Origin: Silene conica
Taxonomy: Eukaryota > Streptophyta > Magnoliopsida > Caryophyllales > Caryophyllaceae
DNA length: 64,000 nt
Direction: 5' to 3'
Assembly: GCA_029255685.2 (NCBI GenBank)
Contig: CM055313.2
Coordinates: 75,246,641 to 75,310,640, forward strand
Below are positions 24,662 to 36,095 of this stretch, in pieces (position 1 is the first letter of the stretch; each line of letters opens with the position of its first letter). The notes under the pieces were generated by a model that worked only from the letters and a program-made list of their open reading frames with translations, was not told where the DNA came from and searched no databases. The translations under genes and the position numbers were made by a program.

Positions 24662-25034
24662 GACTATCCTCAAGCTGTAGGTTGCACTAATCGGGTCACC
24701 AATATTTTTACTTTTAATCTCATCTTAATTATTCTGACCCACTTTCAACTTACTTTCACCTTCTCAAACAGAAGGTCAAGACCTAGGGGTATTAACCAAT
24801 AATTTTCAACCCATTTTTTATTTTCCAACATTTTCAATCATTTATTATATTCTCTAGTCCACTAAATAATGTAATAAGTCAATAACATTTTTACACGTTA
24901 AAGGTCACCACCTTATTTCAAAGCCACAAATTGACCACCAAATTTTCAGGGTCACCAAAATTAATTAGTTAATTACGTGATTACCACGACCCAACAAGAT
25001 CGTGACCTCCTTGACGACCTTGCTTGAGATGGTC
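24662..25034. mobile_element. Tourist-like MITE with TAA duplication
   Basis: Starts GACTATCCTCAAGC and ends GCTTGAGATGGTC, an imperfect inverted repeat, with TAA on both sides (24659-24661 and 25035-25037). 3-bp TAA duplications and GA-C-ATCT-type ends suit PIF/Harbinger MITEs. Confidence 0.65.
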
Positions 25035-26560
25035 TAAAGATATGTGTGATGTTGGTGCATGAAGAAGGTATGCAAGAATTAGTTAAGTTAGGAAAAAGGG
25101 TTATTCCTAAAATCAATCAACTGATTTAACTTTTTCCATCACAAGTTGGTTTTAAGTATGCAAATCAACATCAAATACTACTTATCTTATCATGTTTTAT
25201 TATCATATAACATGTGATGTTCTAAATCCAAGCAATATATAGATAGAATAACAAGTGCATATGAGACTCCACTGTCGAATGTAGTATACACACAACACAA
25301 CACACCTCTCAATCTCACATACGCTTCTAAATTCATCCATTTACCTCGTTGAATTAGTACACTAACTTCTTGGGTAATCCTTCTATAACCACTAGTCGAA
25401 AGGATTAAGCCGTAGAAGTAGCGACTTATTCATTTCGTTTCCATCATTTATTTACATTAAGAATAATGTTTTCGAACAATAAATTGGAAGTAATGACTAC
25501 TTTACATGTATAGCCACATGAAAAGTTGGTGACCAAAAAAAGAAGCATTTCAGTCTTTAGTACAAATTCTGATTTACGACGGATCATATCCATCTTAAAT
25601 TTAATACTGATAAAGTCTGTCTTATACATAAAACACAAGTAGAATGGATTGAGAATAGCAAAAGATTCGTCTCAACTATGCAAATAAGGTATTATTTAGC
25701 CCGTTTTATTCTTAAGATGAACATTAAATTTGTAGAAACCGTCGGAGGATTGACAAAAACTAAATAAGCAATCCAATAAGTAGGCAATAATAATGGTGAA
25801 TAATAGAGGGCGCAAGTGGGTAGTACTAGCAAGAGTGGTGGTAGTACCTCACACTTTATATCCCATGAATGAATGAATGAATGAATGAATCCATTCGTTG
25901 ACAATTGATAAAGAAAGTAGAGGACATAGATGTTACATAACCAGTGATCTTCATGGTTTAAGCCCATTTCTGTCCCTACTCCATTTCCACTCTATTTGAC
26001 CTTCTAACCACTCTTTCCTACCCTAACTCTATTTCTCTCCCTTTTTTTACGACTCTTTTTTTTTAAACTATACTTTCTCTGATTTTCAAAAAATGTTCCC
26101 GCCTTCCGTTTTTAGCTTATTTATTGTAATTATCTCGTTTTTATTTTTGTTATATTTGTTTTGTCAAGGAAATCATCTTATTTTATTGGTGAAAGCCGAT
26201 GTCATCATCCAACTCACACCTATGAGTTTTTAACCCTTGTATAAAAGGCAAACAGTAGGCTAAAGTAACATCTACTCCCACCATTCGAGTAATATCACCC
26301 ATTTATATTTGCACAAATATTAAAGGTTATAATAAACACAACATTAAAAGTTGTACTACCTACATAAACAATAATAAAGCCTTCTGAGTGCATATAAACT
26401 AATTGTGATTAGGAATTGAGCTTAGATAGGCTCTTAATAGTCTTGTAAGTGGTAGTTCCTTCCAAAACCTTAAACTGAAATATTCAAAAGGTTTGAGAAT
26501 TTTTTTCCCCACCGACTCAAGTGTGTGGAGAACATAAAAATAACCTCGCTCTTAAAAAAA
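25035..26560. other. Intergenic region
   Basis: No supported gene. A GAAT/ATGA tetranucleotide run lies at 25865-25890. Confidence 0.5.
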
Positions 26561-26766
26561 TCTTTTCCCTTCTCTCTACCAAAACAAACAGCAAAAACCA
26601 TAGAGTGTAGCCGCTGCCACTATCCATTCACACCAACCCCTTCGGCCTCCTTCCTTTCGCCGCAGATGGGTCATCTGACCTATCTCCGGCGATCTATCAC
26701 GCTTTGTCTTGTTTGTGGTTTCATCGGGATTGATTTCCCCTTTTTTTTGACTCCTTCTTCCGTTCT

Positions 26767-28177
26767 TGGTCGCGCGCGGTGGAAAGTGGCCGTGGGGTGT
26801 TTCTGAGGTCGTTCCTATGAGTCTTTGTTGTGTCGGTCGTTGTCCGTTTCTTGTGGGGTTTGTTGTATGCACACCAATGGTCCGGGGGTGGTTCATCTGA
26901 ATTTTGGAGTCTCGGTGGGTTGCTGGGCTGTCTTGGTGGAGCGGCTGTTTTTTTGGGTTGGTGGGTTTTGTGTGGGTCGGTCGGGGGAGGTAGTTCTAGT
27001 GAGGCTGTATTCCTTTTGGGATTAGGCATGATGAGAAGGTGTGCCTTGGGTTTTGGTCGTGTTTTGGTGGGTTTGAATGCGGAGGTGGTTTTTGGTTGTG
27101 ATAATGGTATGTCGGAATAAATTAGTCTTGTTTTTCTGCCTTATAATAAGGGCATTAGTAAGTTTATGGTGGGGGTGTGTTGTGTCCATCTTTACGTGAC
27201 CTCCTGAGAGGGTCATGGGGTTGTTCAAGTAGTTTGTCTGTGTGTCAGGTCTTTCCTTGCTCGTTGTTTCGGTCTACGGCTTACTAGCCTGTTTTGAGTG
27301 GCTCCCAAAGTGTAGGAGTCTTGGCTCCACTAGGCATAGATCTTCATGGTCTTTGTCCCTGGTCGCGCGCGGTGGAAAGTGGCCGTGGGGTGTTTCTGAG
27401 GTCGTTCCGATTCGTCGTTCCACAGTCATGTCATTAAAAGTTGTGCATGCATTCTGGGATGTTCTCTTCTCCCTTACCCCTTCCCACTTGTCGCGTATGA
27501 TCCCTTTTTGGTGGTTATTGTTTGGTTTTGATGAGCATAGCTCATTTTGAGTGTTTGTTTTATGTGGTCTAGGTTCATGGGTTGATCTGGTGGTTCCCCT
27601 TTCCCCGCCATTTCCCCCCACCGATCGGGTCCTATGAGTCTTTGTTGTGTCGGTCGTTGTCCGTTTCTTGTGGGGTTTGTTGTATGCACACCAATGGTCC
27701 GGAGGTGGTTCATCTGAATTTTGGAGTCTCGGTGGGTTGCTGGGCTGTCTTGGTGGAGCGGCTGTTTTTTTGGGTTGGTGGGTTTTGTGTGGGTCGGTCG
27801 GGGGAGGTAGTTCTAGTGAGGCTATATTCCTTTTGGGATTAGGCATGATGAGAAGGTGTGCGTTGGGTTTTTGGTCGTGTTTTGGTGGGTTTGAATGCGG
27901 AGGTGGTTTTTGGTTGTGATAATGGTATGTCGGAATAAATTAGTCTTGTTTTTCTGCCTTATAATAAGGGCATTAGTAAGTTTATGGTGGGGGTGTGTTG
28001 TGTCCATCTTTACGTGACCTCCTGAGAGGGCCATGGGGTTGTTCAAGTAGTTTGTCTGTGTGTCAGGTCTTTCCTTGCTCGTTGTTTCGGTCTACGGGTT
28101 ACTAGCCTGTTTTGAGTGGCTCCCAAAGTGTAGGAGTCTTGGCTCCACTAGGCATAGATCTTCATGGTCTTTGTCCC
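26767..28177 (+). repeat. Complex direct duplication of a G/T-rich sequence (two ~546-bp copies)
   Basis: Block 26814-27359 recurs almost base for base at 27631-28177 (offset 817-818; a few substitutions and one T insertion). A 48-bp block just before the first copy (26767-26815, containing GGTCGCGCGCGGTGGAAAGT) recurs at 27361-27409, directly after the first copy ends. Between it and the second copy are 221 bases (27410-27630) not present in the first unit. The simplest reading is a tandem duplication of a unit A-C-B followed by loss of C from the first copy. The sequence is G/T-rich on the plus strand and its long minus-strand Pro-rich frames look non-coding. It resembles the G-rich 5' leader of a plant LINE, but no LINE coding follows. 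Confidence 0.85.
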
Positions 28178-28726
28178 CCCCCCCCCCTTTCTTTCTACGT
28201 CCTTGTGGTGTAAGTACACTTTGCGCTCTCTTCTTGGATCTTGGGGTCCATGGGGTTTATTGGTTTCCATGGTTTCTGATGAGTGAAAATCGTTCCTGTG
28301 TCATTTGTCAAGCTCTGTTCGTCCCCTCAAGAAAGTTGAGGTTAAAGATGGTGGCTCCGGAGCTATGTCGGCTTTTTGTCATCAACACATGTTTTCTATC
28401 AATCGTAGTTACTTTTATGTCTTTGCTTAACGTTTAAGAATTAAAAATGCATGTGACTAAATGAGTCAAATGCCAATTGTATAAACTTCATTTTACTGCT
28501 GTCACAAAAAAGCAAGTGTGTGAATGTTTGAACACATACATATTTTCCACCAAAACCCTCTTTATAAACAAAAATTACACTTTAAAAGGAAAAATATTTT
28601 TCTCCTTGACTAAGTTATTCATTTTCCTACTTTTTTCTTCTCCAAGTTTGCTTTAATTTGCACTTCGGAGAAAAATAGTTAACATGCAATAAAACAATTA
28701 ATCAAACATCAAAATAAAAAGTCTTA
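28178..28726. other. Poly-C tract and intergenic sequence before the copia element
   Basis: A run of about 13 C starts at 28175, exactly where the second duplicated copy ends. The rest shows no gene that I can support. Confidence 0.5.
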
Positions 28727-28731
28727 GCCTT

Positions 28732-28972
28732 TATTGAAGATACTACTACCAAATCAAGTCAAACGTAATCCCAAGATTCCAGCAATCATATATTTCCTAT
28801 TTACTGCTAATTGACGTTTATAATTGTGTACATACTATATTCCTATTCTACTACTATAACAGTAATTTGTTTCCTTGTTTACTAGCTAAATTATAGGGAT
28901 TGATTTTCTATTGTAAGTGTAAATAGAGTTGTATACTTCCTCTAACATATATGAAAATATACATTACTTACA
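28732..28972 (+). repeat. 5' LTR of copia 1
   Basis: Runs from TATTGAAGATAC to CATTACTTACA. The start differs from the 3' copy (TATTAAAG). The LTR contains a TATA-like ATAAATAG near its end. Confidence 0.9.
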
Positions 28973-28982
28973 TGGTATCAGA
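28973..28982 (+). other. Primer binding site (initiator tRNA-Met) of copia 1
   Basis: TGGTATCAGA immediately after the 5' LTR, the standard plant retroelement binding site for initiator tRNA-Met. Confidence 0.9.
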
Positions 28983-29034
28983 TACAGTATCGATCCTAAC
29001 CATCCTCATCCTTGTACTCGTCATTCTTATACCC

Positions 29035-31044
29035 ATGGCAAACCAATCCAACGCCTTAATTCCGAATGCCGATGAACCAACCAAACCCCTTTTGTCCATC
29101 TCCTTCCCTACCTGCACTAAATTAACGCCTACCACATATCGCTCATGGAGATTTCAGATCACCCGACTCCTCCAAGGATTCGGACTGTTTTGTTTTCTCG
29201 ATGACACATCTTATCCACCACCAAAAACAACCACGCCACAACCCACGGACACCACACCCAAACCAGAATATGTCCCAAACCCAGCCTACCATACTTGGTT
29301 AAAACAAGATCAACTTATATTAGGTGCTCTTGCTGGAACACTTGACGACTCGGTTGCACCAATAATTCTCGACACAACCACTTCCCACACCGCCTGGACC
29401 CTCCTTGAACGCACTTATGCCAACCCATCCCGTGGGCACATACTACAATTAAAAACCCAACTCCGTAATATAACACTAGGCAACCGTTCCATCTCAGACT
29501 ATATGCTTGAGATTAAAATGTGTGTTGCCAACCTCGCACAATTCGGAAAACCTGTCGGCAATGAGGACATTACCTCTCAAATCCTTGACGGTCTAGACCA
29601 AACACTCTATAAATCTGTGATCGACGCAGTCCGTGCACGCAACATACCTATTACCTTCGAAGCCTTGCACGAAAAACTCATCCACCATGAACTCACTGTT
29701 CAAAAACAAACCCCTGCCACCCCGTTCCAACCCTCGGCCCACGCTGCTACTAACTGTCACCACACTTTTACTCCACGTTATCACACCCAATCACCCCACA
29801 CGTCCCAAAACCGTAACACCTACCAAACTCCAAGTCAAAACCGCTACACAACCACCCATAGCAGCAACCAAACCCCCCGACCATTTTTGGGTTGTTGTCA
29901 ATAATGTCGAAGTCAAGGTCACGTCATTTGCGATTGCCCTGACTTCAAACGAGACTACCCCAATGTCACATTCCCACCCCCACCATCAAAGCCAAACCGA
30001 CCATATGCTAATACTGCTTCCGCTTCCTCAAACACCACATCTTCCTCTTACCTTGTTGACAGCGATGTCTCGCACCACATCGTCAACGACCTCAACACCT
30101 TATCCATTCACACACCATACGACGGACCCGATGATATAATTATTGAAGATAGCTCCTCTCTCCAAATCACTCATTATGGTTCCTTTTCTCACCATTCTCT
30201 TGCTTTTAACAATGTTTTAGTTGTCTCTTCTATATCTCGTAAATTGCTTCCTGTTTCTCAGTTTTGCAAAGATAATAATGCAATTGCTCAATTCTCACAC
30301 ACTTCCTTTTGTTTTAAGGACAAGCAGACGGGGCAAACACTCCTTCAGGGGCACTTCCATGAAGGCTCTTACGAATGGACTCCGTCGTCTTCAACTCATG
30401 CATACTCCGCAACTTCAACCTCTTGGCACCATCGTCTAGGCTACCCTTCAACCGCCACTCTCAAATTATTAAACAACAATTTTAATTTAAACATTTCCAG
30501 TTTTTCTCATTGTACTGCACGCTTAATGAATAAGAGTCAAAAACTCCCATTTTCCGTTTCATCACTCACCTCGCACTCACCTCATGATCTTGTTTATTCC
30601 GATGTGTGGACCGCACCTATCCTTTCTCATGATAATTTTAAATACTATATTGTTTTTGTCGACCATTTTAGTCATTATTTCCGGTTATATCCTATCAAAA
30701 ATAAATCTGACACATTCGCCACTTTTCATCGTTTTAAATCAATTATCGAAAAATACTTTAACAAACCAATTCGGCAATTCTATTCTGACAATGGGGGTGA
30801 ATACACAAAGTTAACCTCTAAACTTCTTGACAATGGCATTACACATCTTACTTCACCACCTCATACACCCGAGCACAATGGGTTCGATGAACAACGCCAA
30901 CGACACATAGTTGAAATCGGGCTCGCTCTTCTAACCCAACCTCAACTCCCAACCAAATTCTGGCCCTATGCTTTTTCAACAGCCACGTACCTCATAAATC
31001 GACTACCTACCTCCACTCTCAAAATAAATCTCCTTATGAAATAA
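29035..31044 (+). pseudogene. Copia 1 gag-protease-integrase, broken
   Basis: Gag starts at ATG 29035 (MANQSNALIPNADEPTKP) and has the copia gag core (SWRFQITRLLQ; LLERTYANPSRGHILQLKTQ; QILDGL). A TAA at 29902-29904 falls inside the CCHC zinc knuckle, between its first two cysteines. The same frame then continues to the protease region, where the catalytic site reads DSDVSHH at about 30058 instead of the usual DSGASHH. A GAG-pre-integrase segment and integrase core follow, with catalytic-type residues in YSDVW, YSDNGGEY and the Glu-containing HIVE segment. This frame ends at 31042-31044. The Gly loss at the protease site and the zinc-knuckle stop both argue for a dead copy. Confidence 0.85.
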
Positions 31045-33190
31045 TCCATCAACAAACTCCAAACTACCATAAACTACGTCCTTTTGGATGTCTTTGTTTC
31101 CCTTGGCTTCGTCCCTACACCGTACATAAACTCGAAAATCGATCCACTCCATGTGTTTTTGTTGGCTACTCCAACACCCAGAGTGCATATCTCTGTTACG
31201 ACCTAACTGCTCAATAATTGTATACATCACGTCATGTCCGATTCGTCGAAAACGAATTCCCGTACCTCCACTCTCGAAATCCGGACCCCAAACCCACCCC
31301 ACCTCTGACTGTTCACTCTCCCCCTTCTCGATATCCACATCCCTCCCATCACACAACCTCCTCCTGACCCGCACCCATCCTCCACCCCACCTAAGACATC
31401 TTCTACACCACAACTCCCCACCACTAATTCTCCTCGCACTCCTCCTCCCTCCCCTAATACCGACCCACAATTGTCCCCCCAGCCTTTGTTCGCTCCCCTG
31501 GCCCATCACCAGTCACCACTCTGGCAACCTCCACCACGTCCAGCACCCCACCACCGCCTCCCCCATGCCCACATCCACACAAAACACGCCTATCCAACAC
31601 CATCGTCTGTCTGAACCCTCGCTATGCCAAACTTGCCCAATCGCCAATTACCCACACCACACCCACAACAACCAAACAGGCCCTCATTGACCCGAAGTGG
31701 CGTGCTGCCATGATTGAGGAACATAACGCTCTCCTCCGTAACCAAACTTGGACCCTAGTACCCCGAACCCAAGCCCAAAACCTTGTTGGTTGCAAGTGGG
31801 TATATAGAATCAAGTACAATCCGGATGGAAGTCTAAAACAACATAAAGCACAACTTGTAGCAAAAGGATTTCATCAAAGATCGGGAATTGATTATTCAAA
31901 AACATTTAGTCCCGTCATCAAACCAACCACTATTCGTCTTGTTCTTACCATCGCTGTCACCCAAAATTGGCATCTCCATCAAATTGACATCAACAACGCT
32001 TTTCTTCAAAGTAATCTCACCGACACTGTTTTCATGATACAACCACCAGAATTTGTTGACTCGGATAAACCCGATCATGTTTGCAAACTCAACAAGGCCC
32101 TTCATGGGCTAAAACAAGCCCCCCGAGTATGGTACATCGAACTAAAAAACTACCTACTTAAAACCGGGTTCAAAACCTCAATATCAGACCCGTCACTCTT
32201 CACTCTCAACACGCCTAAAATAACCCTACTCGTCCTTGTTTATGTAGATGACATCATTGTTACTGGCCCCAATCACAACCACATTACCTCATTTATCAAC
32301 AAAGTTTCCGCCACCTTTTCAATGAAAAACCTTGGTCCCTTATCCTATTTTCTTGGAATTGAAGTCAAACCTACAAAACTTGGCCTTCACCTCAACCAAA
32401 CAAAATATCTCTCTGATCTATTACACAAATTTAATTACCAAGAATACAATCCATCAACCACGCCAATGCTAAACCACCCTCCACTCACTGCCGAACCGAA
32501 TCAGCCCAAGGAAAATGAAACAGACTATCGCGCTATTATCGGAAGACTTTAATACCTATCACTTACGCGACCCGATATAGCCTACTCCGTAAACAAGCTC
32601 GCCCAATACCTCAATCACCCAACGACCCTTCACTGGACAGCCCTAAAAAGACTAATTCGCTACCTTCGAGGAACTCTTCATCTTGGCATCCAACTTACGA
32701 AATCAAGTTCGCTTCGTCTTCATGCGTACTGTGATGCAGACCATGGAGGTGAGACCAATGACTATGTCTCGAATTCATGTATGCTTGTGTACCTCGGCTC
32801 TAATCCCATTAGTTGGTCATCCCGCAAACAACGGGCTGTCTCACGATCCTCCACTGAAGCATAATTCATGGCCATCGCAGACACAACCGCGTAACTTCTC
32901 TGGCTAACATCCCTTCTTCATGAACTCGGAATTCACGTGCCACAACCCCCTGTTATCTTCTGTGACAACCTCTCCACCACGCACTACTTCACCAACCCAG
33001 TTTTCCACTCAAGGATGAAGCACTTAGCTCTATCCTTTCACTTCCTAAAGGAACAAGTCCGTCTCAGTCACATTCGCGTCCAACATATCAATGGCATCGA
33101 TCAACTAGCTGAGACGCTGACAAAACCCCTGCATAAATCACGCTTCACTGAATTATCATCCAAGATCGGACTCCGCCAACGCCCGTCCAT
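31045..33190 (+). pseudogene. Copia 1 integrase end, reverse transcriptase and RNase H, broken
   Basis: After a frameshift near 31020 the integrase tail continues (RPFGCLCFPWLRPY) with stops. The reverse transcriptase is open at 31710-32552 and keeps GCKWVYRIKYN, AKGFHQRSGIDY, GLKQAPRVWY and the catalytic LVYVDDIIV. A TAA at 32550-32552 ends it; the RNase H part continues in frame (LTRPDIAYSVNKLAQYL, HAYCDADHGG, ISWSSRKQRAVSRSSTEA) but has further stops near 32862 and 32892. The last part (32937-33239) includes the usual AETLTKPLHKSRF end. Confidence 0.85.
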
Positions 33191-33193
33191 CTT

Positions 33194-33202
33194 GAGCGGG
33201 AA
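33194..33202 (+). other. Polypurine tract of copia 1
   Basis: GAGCGGGAA directly before the 3' LTR; one C interrupts the purine run. Confidence 0.75.
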
Positions 33203-33444
33203 TATTAAAGATACTACTACCAAATCAAGTCAAACGTAATCCCAAGATTCCAGCAATCATATATTTCCTATTTACTGCATATTGACATTCATAATTGTGT
33301 ACATACTATATTCCTATTCTACTACTATAACAGTAATTTGTTTCCTTGTTTACTAGCTAAATTATAGGGATTGGTTTTCTATTGTAAGTATAAATAGAGT
33401 TGTATACTTCCTCTAACATATATGAAAAATATGCATTACTTACA
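33203..33444 (+). repeat. 3' LTR of copia 1
   Basis: Matches the 5' LTR across its full length, with the differences described for the whole element. Confidence 0.9.
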
Positions 33445-33479
33445 CCCTTCTTATCATATCTCAAAAATGGTTTGTCCAA

Positions 33480-34090
33480 ATTTCACAAATGATCAAGGAT
33501 ATAGAATTTGGTACATTTTACTCGAAAACTTGATTAAAATGAAGCCGGTAAGAGAACAAATTAACATTGTTGCAACAAAATTCAATGTAGATAAGAAAAT
33601 TGTACCGTATCAAAAATATGGAAAGTAACTAAACAACAAATATTAAATGATGGAAGAGTTGCAACTAAATTCAAAGATGCATGTAAAAAAAGGCAGGAAG
33701 CCTTTAGATTTTCCTATTGAAAAGATATTAGCAACATTCAAGGTAGAAAGGGCATCCGTGTATGTTCTTAGACAGGCAATACAAGTGCCAGTTGGTACTA
33801 TTTATGCATGAATTAAGCTTGGCAAACTGAGAAGTCACTAATTAACTAATACAATTAAACCAACATTAATAAAGGAGAACAAGTTCAATCGGCTTGACTT
33901 CTTACCTACAAAATTATGGTAGAATAGAATTACAAGAACTTTGCAATTTAAAAATATGTGTACTTTTATTCGTATTGATGAAAAGTAATTATATATATAA
34001 CCCAATATAGTATAAATATTATATCCTATTGGATACAATGATGAATTTGATCCTTATAGGCCTTGTAAAAGTAAAAGTTCAATTAGTATA
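33480..34090 (+). pseudogene. Plant mariner-like (Tc1/mariner) transposase remnant
   Basis: Pieces of a plant mariner transposase lie in order across three frames. The N-terminal helix-turn-helix part reads GYRIWYILLENL and VATKFNVDKKIV, then KIWK. Next GRKPLDFPIEKI, then VPVGTIYA, a stop, IKLGKLRSH, a stop, and TNTIKPTLIKENKFNRLDF. Then FIRIDEK with the following Trp replaced by a stop, and DPYRPCKSK. These match the plant MLE pattern (VHIDEKWF; P-R-CKSK). At least five stops and several frameshifts are present, and the piece ends before the later catalytic Asp residues. No terminal repeats were located. The copia 1 3' LTR ends about 35 bases before it. Confidence 0.75.
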
Positions 34091-34590
34091 TTAAGTAGTA
34101 ACAATTGAAAATATAGACTTGATATTGACTAGTATGTTAATTTAATAATGTGTGTTAATCAAGTTTTATTGACGGTATAGAATATTGCAACTATATGTGG
34201 CAATTTTATGTTATTATTTGACCATTTTACTTAGATGTGCACACATATTAGTTTCTGTTTGGTATGTGTTGTGCTAAATGAGTCATTATCCTTTTAGCTC
34301 AAATTCGATGTAATTACATAAAAATATCAAGTGTTTTTACGTTAACTCAACTCATTAAATTTCACAGACGCAAGTATCAATTTCTTAACCCACTTTTTCT
34401 TAAATTTATGGGAAACCTAACTCAATTTGTTAATCCACTTTTTCTAGCTTACTTAACGCATATAGCCCCGTTAACTTATATACTCCATATAACTCATTAA
34501 TCAAATAATAAGGGATAATGTGTCTTAGTTTTTCAGGGTAGATAGATATCATAGGAAAACTTACCCCATTAGGTTCTTGTCAAAAGAATT
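34091..34590. other. AT-rich region between mariner relic and copia 2
   Basis: No gene recognised. The left end of copia 2 is not marked by an LTR and falls near 34590. Confidence 0.5.
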
Positions 34591-34596
34591 TTATTC

Positions 34597-36095
34597 TAAC
34601 GCGACTCAGTTGATTTTGTGTCGTGCTTTTATCAACTCTAAAGGGGGTGGCAGTAACAATAATTACCGCGGCAAGGGCAACAGTGGTGGCCGTCATAATA
34701 AAGGTAATTATCATGGTAAAAATAACAGTGGGGGTAATTCTAACAATGTAGGAAATCGCTCTCGACAGGGCAGCAGACCAGCACTTGGACTTGGGTCCCC
34801 TTCACCTCTGGGCAACCGCACCAGTTACAGCAGGGGTGGACACCACCTCCCTGCCCTTACCCTACGGCCAACTGGACACCACCCTCCAACTCTCCGGGTA
34901 TTCTCGGTCCACGACCTGGATATGCTTTTCTTGCTCAGCCAAGCTCTGTGGTTGCACTTCAAGGTGCTTTTGTTCCGACTGACATTGTTGCGGTTATGCA
35001 ATCGCTCACTTTCCAACAGCCGGATGACAACTATTATAGTATTATATGGACACCGGTGCGTCGTCGCATATGACAGACTACATGGTAAACTCTCTTCTTA
35101 TTCTTTTATGGGTAACAATCGTCATATTGTTGTCGGAAATGGTAGTATGATTCCTATAGTCAGTAGTGGTACTATGACTCTTCCCCACCCTCACCAAGCC
35201 CTTACCCTTAAAAATGTTCTCCATGTTCCAAATATAATAAAAAACTTGGTGTCGGTCCGTCAATTTACCACTGATAATAATGTGTCTGTCGAGTTTGATC
35301 CATTTGGTTTCACTGTGAAGGATCTCAAGACGGGGGACGCCGATTATGAGACGTCGCAGCAGGGGTGACCTCTACCCTCTCCTCTCCTCGCCCTATGCTG
35401 CCCAAGAAAACCAACCACACGCCCTCACTGCCATACCAAGTGCCACATGGCACGGTCGTCTAGGACACCCGGGCTCTGCTAGTTTTAATTCGTTTTCTAC
35501 TAATAAGACGATCCCATGTTGTCCCATGAACAATTTATCTACTTGCAATTCATGTCAACTTGGCAAACATATAAAATTGTCTTTTTCTCCTTCCTTGTCT
35601 ACTACTGTTAATGCCTTCGACATTTTGCACACCGACTTATGGACATCATCATTATTAAGTACAATGCGACACCGATACTATATTCTATTCCTAGACGACT
35701 ACACAAATTTTCTACGGACTTTTCCTCTCACAAATAAATCTCAAGTCTCACAAATTTTTACCACCTTTCACAATATGATAAAAACCCAATTTAACTTACC
35801 CATTAAAACTCTCCAATGCGATAATGGACGTGAATTTGACAACTCGTCTTTACATAATTTTCCCGGGCTCAAGGGATGTTATTTCGTTTTTCATGTCCCT
35901 ACACTTCCCCCACAAAATGGTAAGGCGGAGCGTAAAATCCGAACAATAAACAACACCATGAGAACCCTCCTAATTCACGCCCACATGCCTCCCGAAATGT
36001 GGCACCATGCCTCAGCCATGGCCACTTACATTCACAACATCTTACCTAGCAAAGCAAACGACTTTACGTCCCCTACTTCCAGCCTCTACCACTGA
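34597..36095 (+). pseudogene. Copia 2 gag tail, protease and integrase, broken
   Basis: Gag Gly/Asn-rich tail in the frame open to 35368, then a protease active site MDTGASSHMTDY in another frame at about 35046. The first frame resumes as NNRHIVVGNGSMIPIVSSG, so at least two frameshifts flank the protease site. Pre-integrase and integrase core (35346-36095) include WHGRLGHPG, ILHTDLW, LQCDNGREF and NGKAERKIRTI, giving the expected D, D and E residues. The frame ends at 36093-36095 with a TGA. Confidence 0.8.

Larger units (their letters stand above)
28732..33444 (+). mobile_element. Ty1/copia retrotransposon 1, complete structure, coding broken
   Basis: Two LTRs of 241 and 242 bp (28732-28972 and 33203-33444) differ by about eight substitutions and one indel (roughly 96% identity by my alignment). 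A primer binding site complementary to initiator tRNA-Met follows the first and a polypurine tract precedes the second. Flanks GCCTT (28727-28731) and CCCTT (33445-33449) are a 5-bp duplication with one change. Domain order gag, protease, integrase, reverse transcriptase, RNase H is that of Ty1/copia. Several stops and frameshifts make it non-autonomous. Confidence 0.93.

Noticed and set aside
26830..28046. Pro-rich and Gly/Val-rich frames up to 190 codons
   Set aside because: They occur on both strands in a G/T-rich duplicated sequence and resemble no protein; composition explains the openness.
28973..28985. tRNA-Met-like sequence
   Set aside because: It is only the short complementary primer binding site after the LTR; no tRNA fold is present.
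31003..31509. Minus-strand frame of 168 codons within copia 1
   Set aside because: Antisense to the integrase-RT linker; a shadow of Pro/Ser/Thr-rich coding on the plus strand.
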